Below are positions 33,771 to 45,736 of a stretch of 64,000 nt of DNA, in pieces. The stretch's first letter is position 1. Every line of letters starts with the position of its first letter. A model generated the notes under the pieces. That model saw nothing but the letters and a program-made list of their open reading frames with translations. It was not told the origin of the DNA and did no database searches. The DNA is from Leptasterias polaris (Eukaryota > Echinodermata > Asteroidea > Forcipulatida > Asteriidae), in contig JAZGTN010000023.1 in the NCBI GenBank assembly GCA_037783415.1, forward strand, positions 1,402,501 through 1,466,500, written 5' to 3'. The position numbers and the translations under genes are program-made.

Positions 33771-36434
33771 ATTAAACATTTCACACACAGGCTCTCAACA
33801 GAGAAGAGTGGAGTGATGTGATTACGTTACGGGAACAAATATTACACTAGTTTTAAATGACGAGTTTAAATCATCTCACAGCATAAAGGAAAACAGACAT
33901 GCATCCAGACACAACAGAAATGCTTGTAATTTCAGGCTATTAGTTATGCTTCCTTTGCGCAGCAGTGTGGGGAATTTGTTGCTCTTCTTCAAAATGGCCA
34001 CAAAATTTATCAATACAACACCTGTAATACAATACCACAAATATTTCAAGTGAAGTATGTGTTAATTGTGTAAAGCACTAACCAGCATGTAATGATAAGT
34101 AAAAGGTACAGAGGGCCCAGGTTTATCTTCAAACTAGGGTATTATTATACCTACGTCGTTTTCCATTCACACAAAGTGTCACACACCCGAAGATGCAGCA
34201 GTGTTCCAGGGCATACTTTACCCTTGGGTAACGCCTAAATATGTCCATTCTTGCCGTGACGCTAAGCCGATGGCAACAACATCCACAGTAATGTTTGCGT
34301 TTGACAAGCAGCTGCATTTAGGATGCGGTGCTTGGGTTCCTCATCCAAATCTTGCTCTCTTAGTGAATTGGATGCGGTCAGCTACACTCTTGCGTTCCAG
34401 TTAACTCTTTCGATGTTCTGCATTCACGAGGCGAAAAAACTAACAAGCTCTTAGGGCTTGGGGGATTAGAAGCTGGAAGGCACTGTAGAGGTCTGGTATG
34501 TGATTAAGAAGGCTAGTGGGATTTAACAGATGCCTGACAGATAAATCATTCAACTGACCAGTTACTTGTAGGAAACTTGGGAATGTCTAGATGGCCCATC
34601 GAGGGATTACTCAATGCTCAGCTGCATTTGTAGAACCAATGATAAGAAAGACAAGACACATCTGGTAAATGCAATATAAAGAGCTGAAGCAAGATTCAAC
34701 AGAGCTGGGGTTTTTGTGTACATCAGATGTTGTCGTAATAGGGAAGGACAGGGAGCCGTTTCCTTCACACATTGCCACTCCTTCGCGGTGGTCTGTTCAT
34801 CTGAGGTACAAATAAGAGTAGGTCTTGACAGAACTAGAGAACATCAGCCAAATGGTTTACTTGCCTGTTACCATACGAATCCACTTTTAAATAAAACCTG
34901 CATACGAGCATGTTGACTTTATAATTTAATAGAACAATCCTCTTCCCTTCAACTTAGCAGTAAACCCAGATGGTTTTTTGACAAAATATTAGTATACACG
35001 TCCATGCATTTACAACACCTGGACAGGCAATCTGTTGCTCTGATGAATTCAATAGTAGTACAATAGTTTCACGAATGAGACTATAGCGATCCAAGTTGCT
35101 ACTATGGTATATAGAAACCAAAGTACAGCCTGATGATGCGAACTGTCTGGTACGATGATAGCTAAGAGCAGTTTTGTCTCAGTTCTTTTTGACGATTCTA
35201 TAAAATACAATTTTCCGATTTCATTATAGATTTAAGAATTCAGTAGAGACGTCTCAGTGGTATCCTCGCTGTCTATAAACACTGGCTTTATCCACAATAA
35301 CACAATAGCTCTCTGTATATATCAACAGCTGGACTATCCTCAACAGTAAACACATGTGCTATCTACTCGCATGTTGTCACAGCAGCAAGTGTCACAACTT
35401 GAGACGCATACGTACATAACGTTCTGGTGCGGTCATACAGCTACAGGTCAAATTATTAAGACAAGGGACACTGAAATGTTGTGAGGAGGGGTCGGTTCAC
35501 ACGGAAGGTTGAATGCAAACAGTCGTTACCGACTCTGAGATACCATTCACATACAAAAAATAAAAAATAAACGCAGCCGTATTGACTGAGGTTGTTTTAT
35601 GTCTACACAAGGAGATTTTTCTCCATCAATTTCCCATCTGATTTTCCAGTCTCCCGCTTCCTGTCGTGCAATAAACCCAGGAGAAATCAGCTTTTTAAAT
35701 GAGAAGCGTGGATGTTGCAATCACAATTGTTCCAGTAGGTGCTCCAACACAGACCAGCAATTACACCACCTCTTTCACATGTAAATCAGACCATTACGAT
35801 AATCCATACACTCATTCAGACTGGTTCATTTGGCCCCGTGGGGGTGATTCAACGTGGCGGAATTACCTCCACATCTGAGGGGGAGAGTAGAATGACTACG
35901 ACTCCTCCTGTAGGTCCATCATATGATGGGGATGCAGTGCATTTGACAGGTCAGCTATGCATGGTATGAAGCGTGTATGTATTCCTGTGTTATCAACACA
36001 CAAGCGTCTTCTGGTTGTTTGGTCAGTGCAACACCAAGGATACCGCTCCGGTTCATGGATGATTAGTATAGAATACAAATTAGCAGGCGAACAATAACAA
36101 AGAAGTTAATTTCGGAATGAACGGTAAATTTTGGGATAATTAAAAATGTTGCAGCAACAATGTTGTGATTAGCTTAAATTAGTCGGTCCCCTTAATTTAA
36201 CAAGCTAAAATCAAACATCCTGCGTTTAATAAAACATCAATTAATGCTAACGAGGTGTCATGATGAAGCAGAAGGGTCAAGAAAGCTATCAGTTGTAAAT
36301 AAAAGTTTTTGGTTTTTTCCTTTCATACATGTACGCAATCAAAGAGAGGCTGAAGGTAAAAATTTGACCAGCTCTGCTTTAGATGAGGTCTTGCACTTGT
36401 AATCATTGCTATCCGCTATGAACATCGCAAACAA
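33771..36434. other. Complex, apparently single-copy sequence, no gene recognised
   Basis: This stretch is less AT-rich and of higher sequence complexity than most of the window, and shows none of the repeat families named here. Short open frames (34129-34317 minus, 34201-34404, 34716-34916, 35599-35969) lack domains and convincing splice sites. It may hold regulatory DNA or an untranslated exon; I cannot show either. Confidence 0.35.
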
Positions 36435-36678
36435 TAACCCCATTGCACAACGCGCAGCGTGCTTACATGCGCGTCTCCTGTCTGCCATTTTGGGAGTCAA
36501 AATGTGCACAAAAGGAATTGACTCCGCAAAACAAGGATATGGTACACGCGCGATGTTCGGAGGTGCGTATGCATCTCCACCTTTTTGAGAGTCAATTCCT
36601 TTTGTGCACACTTTGACTCCCAAATTGGCGAACAGGAGACGGGCGTGTTAGTGTGCTGTGCGTTGTGCAATGGGTTTA
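36435..36678. mobile_element. Foldback MITE, 'CATTGCACAACGCG' family
   Basis: AACCCCATTGCACAACG (36436-36452) mirrors CGTTGTGCAATGGGTTT (36661-36677). Inner arms also match: GTCTCCTG / CAGGAGAC, TTTTGGGAGTCAAA / TTTGACTCCCAAA, TGCACAAAAGGAATTGACTC / GAGTCAATTCCTTTTGTGCA. The central loop is near 36530-36580. It is GC- and CpG-rich relative to its flanks. Shares TTGCACAACGCG and ATTTTGGGAGT with the smaller element at 60108-60263. Confidence 0.85.
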
Positions 36679-37700
36679 TAGGCAGTGTTTGATCTTGATC
36701 ATAGAAAAAGGATCCAATCCAATCATGTGATGGAAGTCCATTATAGTTCTGGCTTTCTGATGATAATTTTGTTAATATTAACGCCTTAGACCATTCTTTC
36801 CTTTCAGGTTTAGTAACAACTCTTCTACAAATTTATTACTTATTTAGCTAGATCAGGATTTATAACTAACCGTTAAGAAGTTGCTGGTAAGCAGTTAAAT
36901 ATATTATATGTGACCCGCTCTGCGAAAAAGGCCCTTAAGTCGCGCCTGGCTAAATCACGTAATGAGCTCTTCCATGTTGGAGTAGGGAATTTTTTTGTTC
37001 ACAAATCAATTTTTTTGTTTACCCTATTTTCCAACCTTGATGTCTACTCTTTCATAATTTTAAACCAGTAAGGTTGATTTTGATCAATAAAGATGAAAAA
37101 CCCTGTGTTTTGTGATAATGTTTTTAGTGGTTTGGTACGATCAATTCCGTGCGATGATACTAAAATGCCGATATTTTCACCTCTGGCAATGCTCTTCCAC
37201 GAACCCCCCTATTATAAATTTGGTATCATCTTGAAGCTTATGACTAACTCTTTCTATATTTAGACACAAGAAAGGTGAAGGGTCAAATGCAAATGCTATG
37301 CAGGTCATTGTTTCCCCCATAAACAAACTGCGCTTGTTACTAAGGACGTGGACATATCCTGTCACATGCTCCAAACAGAGCGCACTGATTGGTCGAGACG
37401 CCCAATATTAATCTCGCGCATGCGCTGTGGTCTCGCTTCGTGGCTTTCTCGGAACACGTACGTACTGTACGTAGCGCTAGCATTGTGCGTGCCACGATGT
37501 TTATTCTGCACACATACATGGCATGGGGGGACGAGTTAGCCGAGTTGCCTTGTTTCCGTCAGAAGATCGTCAGGGATTGTTTATCTCCTGTAACTTCTAA
37601 GATATGTCACAGATTTCATACTTTCTTTCGTGATTAATTTGATTGAAGATGACTAAAAAAAGAACACTATCATGCTAAAGCTTTTTAGGATCTATGAAAC
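36679..37700. other. CpG-richer unassigned stretch
   Basis: 36911 starts TGTGACCCGCTCTGCGAAAA, which looks like a transposon terminus, but no inverted partner was found. 37370-37560 is rich in CpG and palindromes (CGTACGTACTGTACGTAGCG near 37456). An 82-codon frame (37389-37637) has no recognised domain. Confidence 0.35.
37387..37426. promoter_or_regulatory. NRF1-like palindrome beside an inverted CCAAT box
   Basis: GATTGG (37387-37392, an inverted CCAAT-type core) is followed 23 bases later by the palindrome GCGCATGCGC (37416-37425), the core of the NRF1 consensus. Both are common in animal CpG-type promoters. No TATA box, transcript or adjacent gene is visible, so this is a motif match only. 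Confidence 0.3.
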
Positions 37701-38599
37701 GTAAAGATATTCACTAATTCAGAGAGAGGAGAGCTATAATTATTATACATGTCTGGTTTCGTCGTATGACTCGGACTTTTGAGAAATCCTGAATTTATAT
37801 TCTGATTTAACTTGCTGGTGACAGCGGAAAATGCCCAACAAAGTACATAATGGACCATGTTTCAAGTGATACATCTTGGATTAATATTAAGTTCTTGTCT
37901 GAAATACAAGCAGCTGAACTCTAGGTAGGTTGCCCTACCACACGATAGAGACAGAAAAGTCTAACATGTGCAAAAACAACGGCTATTTTCAGAGCCATAC
38001 GTTAAAAAATAAAAAATCATAAATCATAAATTGAGTTAAAGATATAAAATGCCAGGTGTTGTTGAAAACATCAAAAAAGAAACGTATGATCACACAAAGC
38101 CCCTAACAATCCGAAAATTTGATTTAATACTTTCTTGTATTTAATAATTAAACATTTTAGCAGAAAACTTTGTCAGCTTGGTGAGCAATTCTAAGCCCCC
38201 CCCCTTTTTTTTTAATTTTTTTTTTACCAAAATCTTGAAATTTTCACCCAAAACTTACATGTACATTTTGAATGATATTCGTTCATGTCAAATGGAACAT
38301 ACTTTATAATAACAGCAACACAATTTGTCACCCTGGAGGTTTTTATATTTGAAAAGGTTAGCTTTTAAGTTTTAACCTGCTCAATACGGAGAAATTTGTA
38401 CATTAAAATTCAGATTTAATACATTATGCAAATTGGTAAAAACATATAATTCCATGCTTCATAAATTGTCGTATTTTAATATATTAATTATCAATTTTCT
38501 GTACAATTTTGTTGCCTGTGCACTTTTATGAAATTTTGAAGGATTTTCTATAAATTGTTTATTTGTAACTAATATGTTTTAAAAAAATGGTGACTTAGT
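37701..38599. other. Unassigned AT-rich noncoding DNA
   Basis: No gene or repeat family recognised. Contains a C-run followed by a T-run at about 38196-38224. Confidence 0.35.
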
Positions 38600-38765
38600 T
38601 CTTGTACTTTTTTATGCCCTTGTAGGTTGTTATTGTCTAGATCTCCTTTAGATAGTGATTACTTTCGGTTATCCACAGGCTTGTTCTCTATCATCCTATT
38701 TGTTTTGTTAGTTCTTGTATGTACTCTATGTGTGCTGCCTGGAAATAATTAAATAAATAAATAAA
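38600..38765 (+). mobile_element. LINE 3' UTR tail
   Basis: CTTGTATGTACTCTATGTGT, then GCTGCCTGGAAATAATTAAA and an (AATA)n tail. This is the usual form of CR1-like LINE 3' ends (a short GC-richer stem phrase, then a tandem A-rich microsatellite). No coding part remains. Confidence 0.5.
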
Positions 38766-41700
38766 AATCTTCACTAATGTGCGAGTCATCACTTTACTAA
38801 TTAACCACAATGTCTACACGATTTAAATTTGTAAACATTTCACACTCTGTTTTAGTTGACAGAAATAATTGCTTGTTTCAGGAATCGCAGCTGTTGTGTA
38901 AAATTTCAAGAATCCATCCAAAGTAATAAATTAAATTCCAATTAATTGTGTGCAACAGTCTATAACATTGAAATACCCCAGAGAAGTACTTGTTGTTTAA
39001 TTATAGAGTGATCTAGCTTTCTTTTAAAAACTGCACAAAGTTTGATCCCTGCTAAATAAATTCAACGGATTGAGGGGAATGGTTCTAACAGTACACCTGG
39101 TGGTTGTACCAAACTGTACATATCCAAATTAATTTTGGAGTTTTTGATAAGCTGGAAGAGACAGCCAATATGGATGTCTCATTGAGCATGATCAGGGCAA
39201 TAGACTCTGGGTGAAATCCAAGTTCAAGCAACACCGGCAACCATCACAGCGTGCTGGTTTTGAAGTAAAGCAGTAGGCCTACCTGGCACAGTGACATGTA
39301 AACTACAGCATGGCATCCATCATGACCCACACACACAAAAATAATAATAAAAACATCTTAAAACCCATCTCTTTCCACTTGTTATTTCTCTTTGCTACAA
39401 ACTGGCTGAAAATGAGCAAGGCAACTAGTGAAAGTGATGAGGCATTCGCCTGCTCTACGCATGAATGGGTAAAGAAAACACTTTTGACAAGCTAGGCCTT
39501 ACATTAATTTACATTATATCCTAATGGTGCACTCATGTACAATATGGTGCACATATCCTAGACTATAAGAACACTTATCAATCCACGGAACTTTTTTTTC
39601 TGCCAATATTGCTTAATTTCAAAGAGCTCTTTATAAGTATAGACTGGTTCTCTGCAAAGAAGACAAATACAGAGGCACTGTGTATATGTATATTTTAACT
39701 GGTTAACTGTTTTTGAATTGCTATTCTTTTCTTTTGCAGTTTAAAGTAAATTTATATTTTGAACCTTTCCTTTACGCTGGTAAAAAAGAAGAGATGTTCA
39801 TGTTTTATATCAAACAAGACAACCAAGATTCAGGCCTACATTTTAGGATTGAGACATACAATGTATGAAGTTAGAGAAGTGTGAAATTTATAATTATCGC
39901 AATTTTTTCATTCTCTTTTCGTCCAACCTCTGACAATGCCAGATCTCATTTCCATCACTCTAGTTGTTTTCATGTTTATAATCACGTCAGAATGTCAAAA
40001 CGTTTCATGTTGATATAATGTCTACATCTAAATCATATCTCTTCACACAACAAAATTTGCAATTTATACCATCTCTAAATTAAAAATCACTGACCTGAAG
40101 AAAGTATGTATTGTCATGACAACCAGTTTGTATTGATGGATTGCTACCTCCTACCGTAGAGCGAGACTGATGGTAAATCACAAATATGAAGGGCAATATT
40201 GTCCCAATTAGGAGGAAACCTAAAATACACAACTAAAGAAATACCCATTCTCCATGTATGTTGCTCAGACTTTTTTTATTTATTTATTTATATTTTTTTA
40301 TTTTTTTTCAGTTTTCCTTTTGCTTTAGGAAAAAAATTGCTTCACTTAAAGGAAGCATGAAATTGGTGTTTCAGAGGATAGAATTTATTTGCATCATCTA
40401 TAGTTTTTGAAAAATGAACGTATAGGCCTAACATCTTGATTTAAAAAAATCATCAAAATAGATACTTGTGTTTACTGTTTACTAGATAAATGAAATGGCA
40501 TATTGAAATGATGACATGCTTTTAGATGTTTTTTTGTATATGAGTTTCGGGTTTTCAAGACTTGCAAGCAATTTAAAAAAAATTATATATATTTTTTAAC
40601 TGAAGAGATCAAAATTAATTGTTTTGCTCAAACTATAGCATTTCAGGCAACAACAATTATTTAAGTAAAATTCAAGGTAGTTTTCCACCATGACCATCTT
40701 TACACCATGTAAAGTTAGTGTCAAGCTGTATCTATGTTTTCAATCGTACCAATGCTATCCACACCTTTTAAACCAGATAATACTATGAGCAGGCAACAAG
40801 TTGTTTGAACATTGTTACTGACTATTATTTCTTATTAAGATTTATTTGATTGAACTTAACATATCGCCATTAGACATTTACCATATTTCCTTCACATTTA
40901 AATCAATGTATTAACAGGATGAGATTTCACGAGTTTAAAAGTCCTGATAAATAATGGCTCTTAGGTTCCCCCTTAGTCTAGACCCAGAACCTCCCAATTC
41001 AGGAGGTTTACAGACTCTGTGCATCATCAAAGATACAAAACTACAGGTTGGGACACAATGTGGACTATTTCTCTCTCCCTGTGGTGATTGCTTTACTTCT
41101 TTCCAGAAATGCTAAAAGGCTCCAGGAAAAATCCTGAAAAATCACATGCCTGTATCATTAACCAAACAGAAACCAGAAGGGCCAGCAGAAGGGACAAAAT
41201 TGTCAGAACCCATTTTGATAAATCAAAACCGATTCATTATTAATATCGCCCACGAGAAACAAGACAATAATGGGTTGTGGCTTCATTATGCTCCTACTAC
41301 TCCTTTAAACCTTTAATAAGGACTTTCCTACGATCAATATCAGTTAACAATGTCCTCCATTGGAAGCACAGTAGCTTGTGGGATAACAGGCGTTGATGAG
41401 CTATTTGGGATGGTATGTGTGAACACCGCTTCGGTGATGGGTAATAATTCTATCTTCATGAATTTTGTGCCAAGAACCTTGTATTAAATCAGTAAAGATA
41501 CTGATCATGCTGAAAGTACATTCATCTAGTTCCCTGTATGCAATATTAATTATGAATGATGATTCCCATCAAAATAAAAGGGACCATGCTATTTCCCCAT
41601 CCAGCCTTGGGTTGGTTTCACTGATTTGAATTGTAGAAGAACAAGACAATATTGTGAAAATTATAAAATATGGCAACAAATGTTTGTTTGTTTGTTGTTT

Positions 41701-43560
41701 TGGTTTTTTTTTTTCCCTTCTTCTTTTTCATTTATAAATTTGTGCTCCATCTGATGAGAATACATGTTGTGCCACAATGATTTTTAATCTCAATGCTATT
41801 TACCTACCATAAGTACTGCATAATCATTTCTAAATTAGTTCCTCAAAATTATTATTAGAAAGACCTAGCCTATTCCTTTTTGTACAATTTCTGCTTTTCT
41901 CTTAAAGTTACATTAGTCCTCATTAAGAATTATAAGACGACAGAAGTGTATGCAGTCTCATGTACACACATTGCATGCAGAGTTTCAGAGATATAAAAAT
42001 CTTCCATCATTTCGGACTTACAGCATTAGAATACAAACCCTTTTGAGTATTTAAATGAGCAGGCATGCAAAAACTGCACACACAGTAACCACGCCTCTCT
42101 GAATTGTCCCCATAAAAACAACAGCTCAACCCTAAACATGTCCAAATTTGAAGAAGAATTACACTCATGTATCATTACAGCAGGCAATTTAGCAAGAATC
42201 ACAGATGTGAAAACTAGACACCATGGCCATTGAGCTAATAATAAGGCTATCTCAGGGCGATAGCAATGGAATTGGGATGCCACCATGAAGTCATTACGGG
42301 GGAAACTAGAACTTATACAGCCAGGGGAAGCTGTGGGGGAAATTTACGACTGCTAGACTACAGTAAAGACGAAGGGGATACTCGCTCCCTTCAGGGTTTA
42401 TCCACTTAATGAATAATAATGCAAATTGGAATGCTAGTCATAATTTCTTCAAGGAACTCGAGTCTAGAGTACGTGAACCCAACAGAAAGAGAAAATATGG
42501 AATTGCTCAGAGGAGGATGACTCCACTCGATGATGACATTTCATCTCCAGCTTATAAAGTCATCATGACTTGATCCCGGATGTTATCAGCTGATAATTTA
42601 CGAGGCGTACTTGGATTGGTGCGCGCGGCTTGCATTGTGGTTTGGGAAATTGGATGTAATGTTCTTTGAAGAGCTACAGCCGTTGTTACCAGGAAGGAAA
42701 CTGAATAAATATATCATGAGGGACAAGATATTACAGTTTTGGATGAGAAAAAAGTGCTTTTTATGGCTGTTGATTTGACAATGCACCACCCGATGGCATG
42801 TTATCAGAGCTGCATGGACTGAACAAAATTATCTCAAGATATCCAGTACAGTTTGTTTATAAAAAACAAAATTGTTTTGGGTCTTCTTTGTATTCTCAAA
42901 CAAATATATATGTATGGAGCAACCCCGTCAGATGGAAAAATACATTTTCATTTATTGATCAATCATTAACAAATACTGCTATAGATATCAAGAAGAATAA
43001 CCATTTTGGGTTTGCAACTTGAAGTTGAACTGTGTGGTGCAATCAATGTTAGCATGGACAACTAGAAAAGCCCATCATAGGTAGACTTTTGCCAGGTATA
43101 ATTGGCGTTAGTTTGTGTAGGCTATGGGAACTGCAGGGAGTGATATTAAAATCTACAAAATACATTCAATGACTCTTCATCTTGATTAAGTTGGAGCTCA
43201 AACTGTTTTGTATTTGCAAATTGCTGATTTTGTCACAGAGAAAGTGCAGGCAGGTGTGCCAGGCCTATAGAAACTTTTGCCGCAGGAAGTGGCTTGCACC
43301 GAAACACCCACCCAGCAGAGTGGCTTAGAAAAATGACTGCCGCATCTGGGGGCATTGATCTAACCCCCAACCAATTAACCCCGAAAGGTCTAAGTATGAG
43401 TGATGGACTAAATTGACAGTTTTATCCAAGTTACCAAAGTTAACCATGCTGTGATTTTCCCAGGTATGTCCACCAGCAAGAACAATCAAGTTTCAAAATC
43501 CACCTTGTCAAGGTATATGATTATAGCAAGTAGCATGGTTTCACATAGTTAAATACAAAT
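38766..43560. other. Unassigned AT-rich noncoding DNA
   Basis: No gene supported over 4.8 kb. T-rich or (TTTA)n tracts occur at 40268-40310 and (TTTG)n/T runs at 41682-41715. 42300-42800 is of higher complexity with a CpG-containing patch (GCGCGCGGCTTG near 42619). Open frames such as 42026-42286 (minus) and 42798-43022 have no motif. Confidence 0.35.
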
Positions 43561-45736
43561 ACTAGAGATTCAGTTTTTGTTAATTACAAAAACAAGGTGT
43601 TCGTGGTGAGTGATATTAATAGGTAACGACATTATACCTAATCAATCCAATGTCTGGTTCAGGAGTTATGAATTGTTCAAAATTTAAGCGTAAACTTCCG
43701 GTTTGGACCGGAAGTCAAGGTAAACTAGAAATCTAGAGTTTGTGGACAAACTCGGGGTGTTCGGCTCGAACGAAATAAAGTGACTGCGTAAATAAAAATA
43801 GGAAAATTATTGTGTGAAGGTTTTTTTTTGTAATTGTGCTGTGCTGACGGGCAAAATATTTATTTGTATCTCTTGTTGATCTCTGTGCAAAATCATAGCA
43901 TAAAGGTTGTCATATGTAACTTCAACTTCCGGTTTTTACAGGGAAAGGTCAAATGGGGTCACACTTTGTATAAAGTATCTAGAATTGCCCAAGAGCTTTA
44001 AATTGTGTGTTTTGAACTGTTTTCAGCCTTCCGCTAGAGGGCGCTTTTGAATTAGGTGACGTAAACCAGACACTTGCCAGATCACAACATAGTTAAAAAC
44101 AACTCAAAAGAAATTCCCACTTTCAAGTTACTGGGCATTTCCGGTTTCGACCGGAAGTAGAGGTCATGTGAGGTCACGCGCATGACAAAAAATTAAGACC
44201 TATTTGACCTTAGTATGATCCCGCATAAAGCAAACGCCGGTCTCTTAAGACTTTCAAACATAAAAAAATAAATAAGAGAATACGCTTGAGAAACATAATT
44301 TAAAGTTTGAGTGGCCAGGGCAAGGCTGCTTGCACATTAATATACTATCGTGCGTCATTTGTTGTCCTTTTTGGACCAGATGTAAATGTCAAAATGTTGT
44401 CATGTCTGTCCAAAAGATTGAGCAAGGTTAATTCTACAACCTGATATAAAAATTATCCTGAAATAATAGTTTTAAAGAAATGAATAAGATAAGATATTAA
44501 GAAAATTTCAACTCAATACGTGAATCACACATTAAAAGCAGATCTGAGTTTGCCTACATGTATGACAAACTCAGGTTCATACCAACTGGTTTGGGAATGA
44601 GCAGTTTTCAACAAGATCTTTCTTATCTGATCAAAAGTGCAAACATGTGGTTTAGGGTGTCATTGCCTGTGAGTTTACAGACAGAACCATCGACGAAATT
44701 TCACAGTTTCTTGTTTAAAATGTGAAGTATTGGGAAAGTGAGTTAAATGTTATCATTAAAGCAACTTTGAATCATAAAAATCGACCAAATATATCTCGAG
44801 AAATTGAATAAGAAACAATTGGACTTTCTCTCTGCTCTTCAGCATTTCGGTGATTTGACACCAGCAAGTAGGCTTGTGGGTTATGGATCACTGGCCTCAG
44901 GGAAGTGGGTTCCAGGGTGAATGTTTATAAAACAATTACTTAACTGATAACAGCTGATAAGATTCACAGTGAAACTGGTGAGTAGAATTCTGAGATTTTG
45001 GTAAATTGTGGGAAAATCACTTAATGTTCCGATTTGAACTGGAAGTCAATCTCAAAATGATCTGTTCTTTGAAGCGTTTGTAGAACATTTAACAACCTAT
45101 CCGATGATGTGTACATTGTAAAAATCAACGTTGTGGTCCACGAGTTATGATTTTTTCAAATATTAAACTTTGATTTAATGTTATTTGATACCCGATGACG
45201 TCATCATGACATCATCAAGTGCGTGTCGTCTTGATATCAAGGTCAAGCTGTCTGATGAGTTTCAATGTTCAATTCAATCTCAATCTTGAGTTATTCCATA
45301 GATAAGCTCGAAAGTTGTTTTTTGAAGGAAAAAAAACCGAAGGTGAACTTCGACCTAGGGTAACGACCTGGAAGTTAAGGTCGTACGATTTTGGCGTTAA
45401 CTTTTCAAATGTTGCCCCAGTCTTGATCTATGCGATGCCCAAGTATGAACATCATAGCTTTCATATTCGTTGAGATACAGCAAAAAGCAAATGGTAATTT
45501 TTCAACTTTAAAAACCTTGTAATTCGATACCTGATGACGTCATCATGACGCAATTCTTCGCGTGCCGTCCTCATATTAAGGTTCAAGTGTATGCTAAGTT
45601 TCAAGTTTGTACAACTTTTACTTTTTGAGAAATCTGCAAGAGAAAGTTCAGGGAAAAGAAGAAGAGGAAGAAAAAATAAAAATAAAAATAAAAACTTAAC
45701 AATAACAATAGGTTTTCGGCTGCTGGCCGAACACCT
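43561..45736 (+). repeat. Composite repeat, copy A (complete ends)
   Basis: Starts with GATTCAGTTTTTGTTAATTA, a GTTTTTGT/ACAAAAAC hairpin, then AGGTGTTCGTGGTGAGTGAT (from 43595). ETS-type palindromes follow at 43695-43714 (perfect apart from one centre base), 43926 (half) and 44138-44157, with DR4 half sites at 43946-43961 and 44161-44176. A segment AGAATACGCTTGAGAAACAT lies at 44275, an inserted block of about 500 bp lies between roughly 44510 and 45010, another ETS palindrome at 45027-45045, and GATGACGTCATC at 45194-45205 and 45533-45544. The copy closes with an A-rich stretch and the hairpin AGGTTTTCGGCTG...GGCCGAACACCT (45710-45736). No coding frame is conserved with copies B and C. Confidence 0.85.
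44031..44044 (+). promoter_or_regulatory. CTCF-like motif match
   Basis: CCGCTAGAGGGCGC differs at one position from the bilaterian CTCF core (CCASYAGRKGGC type). It lies in copy A of the composite repeat. Motif match only. Confidence 0.3.
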
